64,000 nucleotides of DNA from Aquipluma nitroreducens. GTDB taxonomy: Bacteria; Bacteroidota; Bacteroidia; Bacteroidales; Prolixibacteraceae. The stretch spans positions 2,929,001 to 2,993,000 of the forward strand of contig NZ_AP018694.1 in assembly GCF_009689585.1 (NCBI RefSeq), written 5' to 3'. This document shows positions 44,572 to 53,717 of the stretch, one piece after another (within the stretch, counting starts at the first letter, position 1; the number at the start of each line of letters is the position of its first letter). Below the pieces are notes generated by a model. The model was not told the origin of the DNA. It worked only from the letters and a program-made list of their open reading frames with translations, and did no database searches. The translations under genes were made by a program, and so were the position numbers.

Positions 44572-44607
44572 TTCACATTTCTGAAAACAACATCAGGATA
44601 ATTTAAG

Positions 44608-44635
44608 TTGAGGATTGAAATTAGTTGTAGTTTTG
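44608..44635 (+). promoter_or_regulatory. Putative promoter of yidD
   Basis: TTG (44608-44610), 17-bp spacer and TAGTTTTG (44628-44635), a perfect -7 element. It ends 5 nt before the yidD ATG. Confidence 0.5.
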
Positions 44636-44640
44636 TTTCC

Positions 44641-44916
44641 ATGAAGGCAATTTATCGATTCATATTACGATTTTTAGGTTGGATTCTGATGGCTCCGGTA
44701 TATTTTTACAAATATGCCATCTCGCCCCTCACTTCACCTTCGTGCAGGCACGAACCAACTTGTTCTCAATATGCCATTGAGGCCATTAAGATTCACGGTC
44801 CGTTTAAAGGTTTCTGGCTTGGTACTAAACGAATCTCCAAATGTCATCCATGGGGAACGCACGGATATGATCCTGTGCCACCGAAGAAAGAGAGGAAAAG
44901 TGATCAGTCTCAGTAG
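44641..44916 (+). CDS. yidD: Membrane protein insertion efficiency factor YidD
   Basis: 91 residues from ATG 44641; the open frame extends back to a TTG at 44608 inside the promoter. Hydrophobic amphipathic N-terminus ([20 protein letters not shown]) followed by the family block [18 protein letters not shown] with three cysteines and [16 protein letters not shown]. It assists YidC-mediated insertion of inner-membrane proteins. The usual rnpA-yidC neighbours are absent here. Confidence 0.93.
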   Translation: MKAIYRFILRFLGWILMAPVYFYKYAISPLTSPSCRHEPTCSQYAIEAIKIHGPFKGFWLGTKRISKCHPWGTHGYDPVPPKKERKSDQSQ

Positions 44917-44995
44917 TCAGTTTTCTGGATAAAAAGCATAAAATTCAAGGAACAATTATTGCCCGGAGATGAACTCATCAATCCGGAAATCGAAC

Positions 44996-45003
44996 TATCT
45001 TTG
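44996..45003 (+). promoter_or_regulatory. Putative -7 promoter element of the znu operon
   Basis: TATCTTTG matches TAnnTTTG, 41 nt before the znuA ATG. No clear Zur-box palindrome was seen in the leader. Confidence 0.45.
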
Positions 45004-45044
45004 GGTGAAAATGTTTAAAGCTCTTCAGAATCCACTTATAAACC

Positions 45045-45902
45045 ATGAAGAATTACTTTTATTTGATTTTTGTTATCCTCTTTGCGTGTCAGCCCAAGTC
45101 CAGGGAAGCTTCCAGTCTGGTTTCGGTGAGTATCCTTCCGCAAAAATATTTTGTTGAGCAAATTGCAGGTAATTTACTGCAGGTCAATGTGTTGGTTCCT
45201 CCTGGAAGCAGTCCGCATAATTACGAAATTCTTCCTTCTCAGATGAAAGATCTGGCCAAGTCGAAAGCCTGGTTGCAAATCGGACTTCTTACTTTTGAAG
45301 ATGCATGGAAGGAAAAGATGGCAGAAATTAATAAAGATTTACTGATTGTGAATTGCTCGGAGGGAATTTCTCCACTTGCCGGGGATGATCACCACGAAGA
45401 AGGTCACGAACATGCCGGAGCCTTTGATCCGCACATCTGGCTGGCACCTGCCGAAGTTAAGGTTCTGGCTCAAAATACGCTGAAAACATTGAGGAAAAGC
45501 TTTCCGGAACATGCTCCCGAATTCGAAAAGAATTATTCGCGTTTTATCCTGAAAATCGATTCGCTTTCGGCACAAATTGATCAGAAACTTGCCCCGCTGA
45601 AAAACCGGAATATCCTGATTTTTCATCCGGCGCTGGCCTATTATGCCCGCCAGTTCAGTCTCGAACAAATTCCGCTCGAACTTGATGGTAAGGAACCATC
45701 GCCCAAACACATGAAAGATATTGTGGATTTGGCTCATCAGCAAAACTTACATGTTATTTTTATCCAGAAAGAGTTTGATCCGGCATTTGCCCAACAAATG
45801 GCTCGCGAGATTAATGGTGAAGTGATGATTATTGATCCTCTCGACTTCAACTGGGAAAAACAGATACTTGATATTACTGAAAAAATTGCAGCTCAAGAAT
45901 GA
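45045..45902 (+). CDS. znuA: Zinc ABC transporter substrate-binding lipoprotein
   Basis: 285 residues with a lipoprotein signal (VILFAC, Cys15). Cluster A-I binding-protein fold: SILPQKYFVEQIAG, VPPGSSPHNYEILPS (first metal His), a His-rich loop DDHHEEGHEHAG (about 115-126), DPHIWLAP, and FHPALAYYARQF. It captures Zn(II) (or Mn) outside the inner membrane for ZnuBC. The histidine loop favours zinc. First gene of a tightly overlapping operon. Confidence 0.92.
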   Translation: MKNYFYLIFVILFACQPKSREASSLVSVSILPQKYFVEQIAGNLLQVNVLVPPGSSPHNYEILPSQMKDLAKSKAWLQIGLLTFEDAWKEKMAEINKDLLIVNCSEGISPLAGDDHHEEGHEHAGAFDPHIWLAPAEVKVLAQNTLKTLRKSFPEHAPEFEKNYSRFILKIDSLSAQIDQKLAPLKNRNILIFHPALAYYARQFSLEQIPLELDGKEPSPKHMKDIVDLAHQQNLHVIFIQKEFDPAFAQQMAREINGEVMIIDPLDFNWEKQILDITEKIAAQE

Positions 45903-46666
45903 AGAAACTGCTCGAAATAAAGAACCTCTCTGCTGGGTACGACAACAATATTGTACTCGAAAATATTTCTATGGAAGTTTTTTCAGGAGACTTTATTGGT
46001 GTTATCGGGCCAAACGGTGGAGGCAAAACCACGCTGATTAAAACCATTCTGGGCCTGATCAAACCCGTTTCCGGAGAAATGAAGCTCCACATCAGTAAAA
46101 CCAATATTGGCTACCTTCCTCAAGTCAATCAGATCGATAAACGGTTTCCGATTTCAGTGATTGATGTTGTTCGCTCCGGAAAGGCGAATTCTGCCTTGTT
46201 CTCGTCGTTTCATAAAAATACCGAGGAAAAGGAAAAAGCCGAATCGTTGCTTGCCGAAATGGGGATTTCAGCAATCCGAAATAAACCAATTGGTGAGCTT
46301 TCGGGAGGACAAATGCAGCGCGTATTTTTATGCCGGGCTCTGATGAATCAGCCTGAATTGCTGGTTTTGGACGAACCAAGCACCTATGTCGATAATACTT
46401 TTGAAGGCGAATTATACCTGAAGCTGAAGGAACTGAACGAGCAAATGGCTATTATCCTGATCTCGCACGATGTGGGAACCATTTCGTTTTTTGTGAAAAC
46501 CATTGCGTGTGTCAACCGAAGTTTGCACCATCATCCGAGCAATATTATTACTGAAGAACAACTGACTTCGTACAATTGTCCGCTGCAAATTATCACTCAC
46601 GGAAACATACCGCATACTGTATTGAAATTACACGACGAACACGATCATCATGAACACAATCATTGA
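45899..46666 (+). CDS. znuC: Zinc ABC transporter ATP-binding protein
   Basis: 255 residues; ATG overlaps the znuA stop (ATGA). Walker A GPNGGGKT (37-44), signature LSGGQMQRVFLCRAL, Walker B LLVLDEPST and the switch His in LISHDVG. The C-terminal tail is histidine-rich (HDEHDHHEHNH), probably a zinc-sensing or binding tail. It energises uptake with ZnuB. It overlaps znuB by 17 nt. Confidence 0.93.
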   Translation: MKKLLEIKNLSAGYDNNIVLENISMEVFSGDFIGVIGPNGGGKTTLIKTILGLIKPVSGEMKLHISKTNIGYLPQVNQIDKRFPISVIDVVRSGKANSALFSSFHKNTEEKEKAESLLAEMGISAIRNKPIGELSGGQMQRVFLCRALMNQPELLVLDEPSTYVDNTFEGELYLKLKELNEQMAIILISHDVGTISFFVKTIACVNRSLHHHPSNIITEEQLTSYNCPLQIITHGNIPHTVLKLHDEHDHHEHNH

Positions 46667-47471
46667 GCTGTTTTCATACGACTTTTTTGTGAATGCCTTT
46701 ATGGCATCGCTGTTAGCAGCAATCTCATGCGGAATTGTGGGCACTTACATTGTTTCGCGCCGGATTGTCTTTATCAGTGGCGGAATCACTCATGCCTCTT
46801 TTGGTGGAATCGGGATGGGTTATTATTTGGGCATTAATCCGCTTTTTGGAGCAGGCATTTTTGCAATCTTATCGGGGATGGGGATTCAACTTTTCAGCAG
46901 CAAAGGGAAAGTTCGCGAAGATTCGTCGATCGCCATCTGGTGGTCGCTCGGAATGGCCATCGGAATCATTTTTGTTTACATGACTCCGGGGTATGCGCCC
47001 AACCTGATGAGCTATCTGTTTGGAAGTATCCTGACCGTTTCTACCAGCGAAATCGGACTGATGCTGGCGCTCTCAATTATTATCATTTTGTTTTTCACTT
47101 TGTTTTACCGCACCATTCTGTACATTTCGTTCGACGAAGATTTTGCCCGTACTTCCAATCTGCCCGTAAATTTGTTCAATTATTTGCTGATGGTTCTGAT
47201 TTCGCTCACCATCGTATTGAATATCCGCGTTGTGGGCATAATTTTGATTTTATCGCTACTTACCATTCCGCAGGCAACTGCGAATGTACTGACCCGCGAA
47301 TTTGGCCGGATGATGTTTTATTCTGTAGGATTTGCTTTTCTGGCATCGTTTATCGGATTATTGGTTTCATATTTTGCCGATATTCCTTCCGGAGCAACCA
47401 TTATTTTCACGCAGGTAATCCTGTTTGGATTGGTAAAACTGATCAAAACGATTAGTTCTTCCCGAAAATAA
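46650..47471 (+). CDS. znuB: Zinc ABC transporter permease
   Basis: 273 residues with seven to nine hydrophobic helices; ABC-3 family motifs GTYIVSRRIVFISGGITHASFGGIG near the start (quoted only in outline), SLGMAIGIIF and LLTIPQATAN. It forms the membrane channel partner of ZnuC. Starts within the end of znuC, so translation is coupled. Confidence 0.92.
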   Translation: MNTIIELFSYDFFVNAFMASLLAAISCGIVGTYIVSRRIVFISGGITHASFGGIGMGYYLGINPLFGAGIFAILSGMGIQLFSSKGKVREDSSIAIWWSLGMAIGIIFVYMTPGYAPNLMSYLFGSILTVSTSEIGLMLALSIIIILFFTLFYRTILYISFDEDFARTSNLPVNLFNYLLMVLISLTIVLNIRVVGIILILSLLTIPQATANVLTREFGRMMFYSVGFAFLASFIGLLVSYFADIPSGATIIFTQVILFGLVKLIKTISSSRK

Positions 47472-47480
47472 ACGCAGAGC

Positions 47481-47669
47481 ATGGGCGACTCAGATTCACT
47501 CGTAACCTGCACCCATTGCGGAAAATCGTGGGACAAAACACTTCTTTCCAAATCGTGTAGCAACTGTTTTGCCTGCACAGGTTGTGAATCTTATCTTTGT
47601 CCTGAATGCCGTTATGAGATTGTAGTAAAACCTCCGAAACCGATGAAACGGACTAAGTCTGATGAATAG
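47481..47669 (+). CDS. Small zinc-ribbon protein in the znu operon
   Basis: 62 residues: CTHCGKSWDKTLLSKSCSNC, then FACTGCESYLCPECRYEIV. Eight cysteines in pairs (CxxC-x13-CxxC-xx-CxxC-x4-CxxC) could hold two zinc ions. It begins 9 bp after znuB, so it is almost surely in the same transcript. I do not recognise a named family. A zinc store, sensor or chaperone for the transporter is a reasonable guess from position and composition, not shown. Confidence 0.7.
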   Translation: MGDSDSLVTCTHCGKSWDKTLLSKSCSNCFACTGCESYLCPECRYEIVVKPPKPMKRTKSDE

Positions 47670-47873
47670 TTTAGACATTTTGGGATTACATTCCTTATAA
47701 ATTCTATTGTTTGAAAATTAAATCAATACAGAAACATCCTGTATTTTCTACAATTATCTTTAGGGTCAAAGTGATGTTCGATTGTCTGTGTTGAACGATC
47801 AGAAAATCAAATCTGCAAAAACTTGCTGTACTAAATAAATTCAGCAATATTTGAGCACTAATAAACCAAACCA

Positions 47874-50504
47874 ATGAACCTAAAATCGATTTATAGCCTT
47901 CTCTTGGCATTATTTCTGATGTCAGTTGTCTCTGCAAACAACAATCCGAAAGACAGTTTAACAACTACCGATAACAAACCACTCCGGACTTATACCACTA
48001 TTCGTTTATCGACAGCAAAGCCGGTAATCGACGGAAAACTTGATGACGACTGCTGGAAAACTGGCGAATGGGCCGGCGATTTTACCCAGTGGATTCCGAA
48101 AGAAGGAGCAAAACCAAGTCAGGAAACTCAGTTTAAAATTTTATACGACGACAAAAATCTCTACGTGGCCATACGTGCCTTCGACAAGGAACCGAAGAAA
48201 ATTTCAAGAAAGGGAGGACGAAGGGATTTACTTATTGGCGAACAGGCAGGAGTTAACTTCGATAGTTATCATGATCATCGCACCGGTTTTGAGTTTTCGG
48301 TAACCGCCGCCGGACAAAAAGTTGACCTGATACTTACCAATCCAATGGAAGCCGATTTTAATTGGAATGCCGTTTGGTACGTTAAAACCGGGTTGGAGGA
48401 TTCGGCCTGGGTCGCCGAATATGAAATTCCACTCAGCCAGTTGCGCTACAGCAAAGACAAAGAACAGGTTTGGGGGATGCACGTATGGCGCTGGATTGAC
48501 CGCCTGTCGGAAGAAAGCGACTGGGAGCCACAATCGTCAACCAGTCCCGGAATGTTATACCTGTTTGGCGAACTTCATGGAATTAAGGATTTGCCGAAAT
48601 CGCGACGAATCGAAATTATGCCCTACACGCTGGGAAAACTTAAAACTTTCGATAAGGTTCCGCAAAATCCTTTTGCCAAAAATGGGCATTCGTTTATGGG
48701 AAATGTTGGACTCGATGCCAAGATTGGGCTATCGAGTAATTTTACCGCTGACTTAACAGTGAATCCGGACTTCGGGCAAGTTGAATCAGATCCGTCGGTG
48801 ATGAACCTCACCGCATTCGAGACTTTATACGAAGAGAAACGCCCCTTCTTTTTGGAAGGAAGTAACATCTTCAAATTCGAGTTGGGCGACGCCAACCTGT
48901 TTTACACGCGCAGAATTGGACACACTCCGGTTTATCATCCGGAGTTGGAAACAAATCAATACATCGATTACCCCGACAATACCTCAATTTTAAGCGCCGT
49001 TAAAATAAGTGGGAAAAGCAAGAATGGATTGGCCGTTGGCATTCTTCATAGCCTGACAGCCGGAGAAAATGCCCAACTATCGACCAACGGAATAAAAAAG
49101 GACCTTCGTGTTGAACCACTTACCAGCTATACCGTTGGCCGGGTTCAGCAGGATTTTAATGAGGGGACTACCGTTCTGGGTGGAATTATTACTTCAACCA
49201 ACCGCTTTATAAACGATCCTTATCTCGAATTTCAAAACCAAAATGCCTTTACCGGAGGTGTCGATTTGCTACACCAATGGAATAAAAAAGAGTTTTATCT
49301 GGATGCAAAAATCATCGGAAGTACGATTAATGGAAGTGCCGAAGCTATTCGAAATCTTCAATTGTCGTCGGCAAGATATTATCAACGGCCTGATGTGAAT
49401 TACCTACATTACGACCCAACCCGGACTCAATTGTCGGGGCAGGGTGGCCGGGTAAAAATAGGTAAAGGAAGTAAAGGGTTGTGGCGTTATTCCAGTGAGT
49501 TCAACTGGCGCTCACCCGGACTTGATCTGAACGACATTGGGTTTATGCAAATGGCCGATCTGGTTTCGCAGGAAACCGAAGTGTCGTATTTCGTGAATAA
49601 GCCTGTTTCTATTTTCCGAACCTATTCAGTCGCTGTTCATCAAAGCAACAACTGGGATTATGGTCTGAACTATCTGTATTCTGGCTTATTTCTCACTTCT
49701 AAATTCGAATTTCTGAACCAATGGATGGTGTCGCCTTCTGTTCATTTCAGGAATGAAGGATACGACAATCGGGTGCTACGCGGCGGAGAAGCCATGCGTC
49801 TTCCTGCTCTTTGGGAAGGATCATTGGAATTTCATACCGATATGGCGAAAAAATTCATCATCAGTTTGAATGCCACCAGGGAGGCTGCACAGAATGAAAA
49901 TTACCGCAATTCGTTTGTTCAGGCTACAGTAACAACGATCCCCTACAACGTGCTAAAACTCTCGGCAAGTGTAAATTATTCAGAAAATATGGACAATCTG
50001 CAATATGTCGACACAAAGATTCTGGGTACCGATATCAAATACATTTTGGCTCATCTCAATCAGAAAACATTGGGAGCCACGTTCAGGGTCGATTACAACA
50101 TTACTCCTGAAATTTCAATTCAGTACTACGGAAGCCCTTTTGCTTCAGTAGGAAAATATTCGAAACTAAAAGAAGTGACGAATCCGAGAGCAACTTCGTA
50201 CTCAGATCGGTTTAAATTGCTAAACACACAATTCGTTAACAATTCCTATCAAGTTGCCGAAACCAATGAGGCACCGGCATATTCTGTTAATAATCCTGAT
50301 TTCACCTTTAACCAGTTCCGGTCGAACCTGGTATTCCGATGGGAGTATCGCCCCGGCTCACAACTATTTTTTGTGTGGGGAAATGAGCGCACTGGCTGGA
50401 AAAATGACAGCAACTCGAAAGTAGGAAGAGCAGTAAGCGATTTAAAAGATGTATCGCCAACCAATATTTTCCTGATCAAACTTAGTTATTGGTTTTCGTT
50501 GTAG
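47874..50504 (+). CDS. DUF5916 outer-membrane-type protein with N-terminal CBM9-like domain
   Basis: 876 residues with signal peptide (ending VSAN). Residues about 45-235 form a CBM9-like sugar-binding fold (VIDGKLDDDCWKTGEW, FKILYDDKNLYVAIRAFD, EYEIPLSQLRYS). The remaining 600 residues are DUF5916: DLTVNPDFGQVESDPSVMNL, EEKRPFFLEGSNIF, NLFYTRRIG, many alternating beta strands, and a C-terminal strand ending in aromatic residues (KLSYWFSL), consistent with a beta-barrel in the outer membrane. Function unknown; possibly glycan-related. Upstream gap of 200 bp is AT-rich. Confidence 0.85.
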   Translation: MNLKSIYSLLLALFLMSVVSANNNPKDSLTTTDNKPLRTYTTIRLSTAKPVIDGKLDDDCWKTGEWAGDFTQWIPKEGAKPSQETQFKILYDDKNLYVAIRAFDKEPKKISRKGGRRDLLIGEQAGVNFDSYHDHRTGFEFSVTAAGQKVDLILTNPMEADFNWNAVWYVKTGLEDSAWVAEYEIPLSQLRYSKDKEQVWGMHVWRWIDRLSEESDWEPQSSTSPGMLYLFGELHGIKDLPKSRRIEIMPYTLGKLKTFDKVPQNPFAKNGHSFMGNVGLDAKIGLSSNFTADLTVNPDFGQVESDPSVMNLTAFETLYEEKRPFFLEGSNIFKFELGDANLFYTRRIGHTPVYHPELETNQYIDYPDNTSILSAVKISGKSKNGLAVGILHSLTAGENAQLSTNGIKKDLRVEPLTSYTVGRVQQDFNEGTTVLGGIITSTNRFINDPYLEFQNQNAFTGGVDLLHQWNKKEFYLDAKIIGSTINGSAEAIRNLQLSSARYYQRPDVNYLHYDPTRTQLSGQGGRVKIGKGSKGLWRYSSEFNWRSPGLDLNDIGFMQMADLVSQETEVSYFVNKPVSIFRTYSVAVHQSNNWDYGLNYLYSGLFLTSKFEFLNQWMVSPSVHFRNEGYDNRVLRGGEAMRLPALWEGSLEFHTDMAKKFIISLNATREAAQNENYRNSFVQATVTTIPYNVLKLSASVNYSENMDNLQYVDTKILGTDIKYILAHLNQKTLGATFRVDYNITPEISIQYYGSPFASVGKYSKLKEVTNPRATSYSDRFKLLNTQFVNNSYQVAETNEAPAYSVNNPDFTFNQFRSNLVFRWEYRPGSQLFFVWGNERTGWKNDSNSKVGRAVSDLKDVSPTNIFLIKLSYWFSL

Positions 50505-50615
50505 AATCTAATTTTTATCATAAGCGAAATCAGCCTGATTCTAATAGTTTTATGGCTTTGTAAATAGAATTAACGTCAGAATTTTGTTACTTTGTCGTCA
50601 AATTTCAGGAAACAA

Positions 50616-51383
50616 ATGACATCGCTGATTTTAATGGAAACAAAAGAAGAAACTTGCAAATATCTTGATCATATTTCGTTGGACTGTGTGGTGTTTGGCT
50701 TCCATTCAAATCAATTAAAGGTGCTTGTACTGCACATGAAAACTACCGGAGAATGGGTGTTACCCGGCGGTTTTGTGTATGAAGACGAATCAATTGAAGT
50801 CGCTGCAAATCGGGTATTAAAAGTACGCACCGGCTTGGATGAAATCTTTTTACGACAATTTAATGTTTTTAGCGATCCTCATCGGTCCAGACGAAATCCG
50901 GCTGTTTCTGATTTGATTTTATCTGGACAAACTTATCCGGACGCATCGTGGTTCGATAAACGTTTTATTTCCGTGGGTTTTTATGCTTTGGTCGAGTTTT
51001 CGCAGGTACAGCCTCAGCCCGATGAACTTTCTGACATTTGCGAATGGGTCAATCTGGATAAAATCGGTAAATTAATTTTAGATCACAACTTGATTCTGAA
51101 TAAAGCATTGGAAACTTTACGTTTGCAATTAACATTTCAACCGATTGGCTACAATTTACTTCCCGAAAAATTCACCATGTCGGAACTCCGGAAACTGTAT
51201 GAAACCATTTTGGGGAAAGAGCTTGACCGACGCAATTTTCAACGCAAGATACTGGCATACGATATTTTGATTCGGTTGGACGAAGTCAGGCAGGGAGTGG
51301 CACACAAAGCTCCGGGGCTGTATAAATTTAATCTGGATAACTACCAAAAAGCTCTTGAAGAAGGACTTAGTGGCCGATGGTAA
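50616..51383 (+). CDS. NUDIX-fold transcriptional regulator (NrtR/AraR-like)
   Basis: 255 residues from ATG 50616; ATG 50634 is an alternative. An N-terminal NUDIX fold (LDCVVFGFHSNQLKVLVLHM, WVLPGGFVYEDESIEVAANR) has lost the catalytic REUxEE part (reads NRVLKVRTGL), so no pyrophosphatase activity is expected. A winged helix follows (about 170-250: FTMSELRKLYETILGKELDR, RNFQRKILAYDILIRL). In Bacteroidota, such proteins act as sugar-responsive regulators, for example AraR. Targets here are unknown; the upstream DUF5916 gene is a candidate. Confidence 0.87.
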   Translation: MTSLILMETKEETCKYLDHISLDCVVFGFHSNQLKVLVLHMKTTGEWVLPGGFVYEDESIEVAANRVLKVRTGLDEIFLRQFNVFSDPHRSRRNPAVSDLILSGQTYPDASWFDKRFISVGFYALVEFSQVQPQPDELSDICEWVNLDKIGKLILDHNLILNKALETLRLQLTFQPIGYNLLPEKFTMSELRKLYETILGKELDRRNFQRKILAYDILIRLDEVRQGVAHKAPGLYKFNLDNYQKALEEGLSGRW

Positions 51384-51471
51384 ATTTCAGTTTTGTCGTC
51401 AACTAATCTGTTTCCCTTTTGACATCCACCGGATTTTTCCTCACCTTTGCTGACCTTTAAAACGATACAAC

Positions 51472-51780
51472 ATGTTTCAGGTTATTTGGGAATTGAAAGT
51501 AAAATTTAAGGAACGCGAAAAATTTGAAAAGTTTTACGATCCGAAAGGCGAATGGGTGAAATTTTTTGGTAAGTCGCCCGAATATGAAGGGACTGACGTT
51601 CTCGAAAGTGGCGAAGGTGACGGGATTTTTCTGGTGATTGACGAATGGTCGTCGGAAGAAGCTTATAACGAGTTTGTAAAAAGCCGCAAAGCCGAATATG
51701 ATTTACTCGAAGAAAAAGCAAGAGCTGCCAGTCGCACCAAAAAGCGCATTTGGATTAATCTGAATCCGGAGGAAGAATAA
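51472..51780 (+). CDS. Dimeric alpha/beta-barrel (ABM-like) protein
   Basis: 102 residues, beginning MFQVIWELKVKFKEREKFEK with FGKSPEYEGTDVLES and FLVIDEWSSEEAYNEFV, a ferredoxin-like dimeric alpha/beta-barrel of ABM type. It lacks obvious catalytic residues. Function unknown. Confidence 0.7.
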   Translation: MFQVIWELKVKFKEREKFEKFYDPKGEWVKFFGKSPEYEGTDVLESGEGDGIFLVIDEWSSEEAYNEFVKSRKAEYDLLEEKARAASRTKKRIWINLNPEEE

Positions 51781-51805
51781 TTCCAATTTCAAATAGATGA
51801 ACGTA

Positions 51806-51827
51806 GAGACGCAAGGCATTGCGTCTC
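51806..51827. repeat. Dispersed GAGACGCAA palindrome
   Basis: GAGACGCAA (51806-51814) faces TTGCGTCTC (51819-51827). It is of the same family as the repeat at 23906-23950 and lies just before a HAD phosphatase gene. Confidence 0.65.
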
Positions 51828-51845
51828 GGCCTAATGATATATTTT

Positions 51846-52499
51846 ATGCCCCAATTTACCCATATTCTTTTCGATCTTGATGGAACCCTGACCAACCCTC
51901 GTTTGGGAATTGGTAATTCGTTAAAATATGCTCTTCGGCAAATGCAAATTGATGGTTACAGCGACGAAATTCTCGAACGTTTTGTTGGTCCACCACTTCA
52001 GGATAACTTTAAAAACCTGTTTGGAATGAACGAACGAAACACGAATCTGGCTGTTGAGCATTTCCGGACTTATTTTGGCGAAAAGGGACTGTTCGAAAAT
52101 GAGCCCTATCAGGGTATAAGCGAATTGCTGGAAGAACTTCATCTTTCAGGGAAACGCGTTTATGTGGTTACCTCGAAATTGGAGAAATATGCTAAGATGA
52201 TTATGCGGCACTTTGAATTCGATCGTTACCTTGATGATTTACAAGGCGCTGAGGCTACCGGGAAACACTCCGGAAAAGGTCAACTGATTGAACAGTTGAT
52301 GGAGAGAAACCGTATTCCGGCGTCTGCTTCAGTTGTCATGGTAGGTGATACTCATTACGACCTGATTGGCGCCAAAGAGAATGAAATTTCGTGCATCGCT
52401 GTAGGATACGGATTTGGGACAGCAGAATCATTGAGCAATTGTAATCCCGATTTCACGGTAGATTCGGTAGAAGAATTAGCCGAATTACTGCTGGGATAG
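51846..52499 (+). CDS. HAD-family phosphatase (Gph/YjjG-like)
   Basis: 217 residues from ATG 51846; upstream in-frame starts overlap the palindromic repeat. HAD motif I DLDGT with nucleophile Asp10 and acid Asp12, a helical cap (about 15-85), motif II VVTSKLE, motif III Lys in GKHSGKG and motif IV MVGDTHYDLIGAKE. Probably a phosphoglycolate/5'-nucleotidase-type small-molecule phosphatase; substrate unknown. Confidence 0.88.
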   Translation: MPQFTHILFDLDGTLTNPRLGIGNSLKYALRQMQIDGYSDEILERFVGPPLQDNFKNLFGMNERNTNLAVEHFRTYFGEKGLFENEPYQGISELLEELHLSGKRVYVVTSKLEKYAKMIMRHFEFDRYLDDLQGAEATGKHSGKGQLIEQLMERNRIPASASVVMVGDTHYDLIGAKENEISCIAVGYGFGTAESLSNCNPDFTVDSVEELAELLLG

Positions 52500-52500
52500 T

Positions 52501-52625
52501 ATCCAGTGTTCAGTCTCAGTGCTCAATCTCACTTTTTAGATATGCGATGCTCTGCGACTGATCGTTTTTTTTCTGACCACTGTTTCACCCAACTTGTATC
52601 CCGTAACTCGAAACATCTTTTTCTG
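52501..52625. repeat. Mixed degenerate intergenic repeats before the lipid kinase gene
   Basis: CCAGTGTTCAGTCTCAGTG and CTCAATCTCAC resemble 36541-36635; TTGTATCCCGTAACTCGAAAC resembles the CCGGAACTCG family. No coding potential in the 198-bp gap. Confidence 0.4.
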
Positions 52626-52697
52626 TTAACTGCGACTGAAATCTGATCACTTTTTTTCGTTATCTTGAATGCCTGTTGCTCAACTCAATTCTCAGGT

Positions 52698-53657
52698 ATG
52701 GAAAACCCGTTGACAAAAAAGTGGTTTGTTATTCTGAATCCTCATGCCGGCTCAGGACGAGGTAAAAAAGATCAGGCAGAAATCCTCAAGAGACTTACCA
52801 AAGCTGACTTCCAATATGAATTGGCCGTTTCAGAATTCCCGAAACACATCATTCAATTGACTATTGACGCTATTGAAAAAGGTTATAGAAACCTGATTGT
52901 TGCAGGTGGCGATGGTTCACTAAACGAAGCGGTGAATGGTATCTTTTCGCAAACTTTCTGTTTGCCGGAAGAAATCACGGTTGGAATGATTCCGGTTGGA
53001 ACGGGAAATGACTGGATAAAAACCTTCGGAATTCCGAATTACTACAGCGAAGCAGTGAAAATCCTCAACCAAGGAGAGATCATGCGCCAGGATATCGGAC
53101 GAATCACTTTTTCTGAAAACGATTTGACGAAAAACTGCTATTTCGCCAACATGGCAGGCTTTGGATTTGATGCGATGGTCGCGACAAAAACGAACCAGTT
53201 AAAAAGCAAGGGACGAAATGGAATTTCACTTTATCTGCAAGCACTTGGTTCAAGTCTTTTCAACTATCGAACCACCAAAACGCAAGTCGTAATTGATGGC
53301 CAGAAGATTGATGAATTGATTTTTTCGGTCAGTATTGGAATTGGGAAATACAATGGAGGTGGAATGATGCAGGCTCCCGGAGCGATACCCGATAATGGAC
53401 TTTTTCAAGTTACCATCATCCGGAAAATTGGACTGCTTGGCATTCTGCGCAATCTGTCCGGATTGTATTCCGGAAAATATGTGAATGACTATAGGGTTTC
53501 AACCTTTCAGGCAAAAAATATTTCAATCAGCTCAGCTCATAACATTGCCGGAGAAGCTGATGGTGAGACTTTAGGCGATAATAAGTTCGAGATTGATATT
53601 TTTTCTCAGAAATTAGCCGTAATTTATAATCCTCAGAAATATCTAAAGGAAAAATAA
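52698..53657 (+). CDS. Diacylglycerol/lipid kinase family protein (YegS/BmrU type)
   Basis: 319 residues from ATG 52698. DAGK catalytic domain: NPHAGSGRGKK (about 14-24), VAGGDGSLNEAVNG (nucleotide-binding GGDG), IPVGTGNDW and DIGRI, with C-terminal IAGEADGE. It phosphorylates a membrane lipid such as diacylglycerol with ATP for lipid recycling; the precise lipid is unknown. mscL follows 60 bp downstream. Confidence 0.9.
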   Translation: MENPLTKKWFVILNPHAGSGRGKKDQAEILKRLTKADFQYELAVSEFPKHIIQLTIDAIEKGYRNLIVAGGDGSLNEAVNGIFSQTFCLPEEITVGMIPVGTGNDWIKTFGIPNYYSEAVKILNQGEIMRQDIGRITFSENDLTKNCYFANMAGFGFDAMVATKTNQLKSKGRNGISLYLQALGSSLFNYRTTKTQVVIDGQKIDELIFSVSIGIGKYNGGGMMQAPGAIPDNGLFQVTIIRKIGLLGILRNLSGLYSGKYVNDYRVSTFQAKNISISSAHNIAGEADGETLGDNKFEIDIFSQKLAVIYNPQKYLKEK

Positions 53658-53717
53658 AATTTGCTGAACATTATGTCCTGTTAAATAGTTCTATTTTAAA
53701 AACTTAATCTTTAGTCT

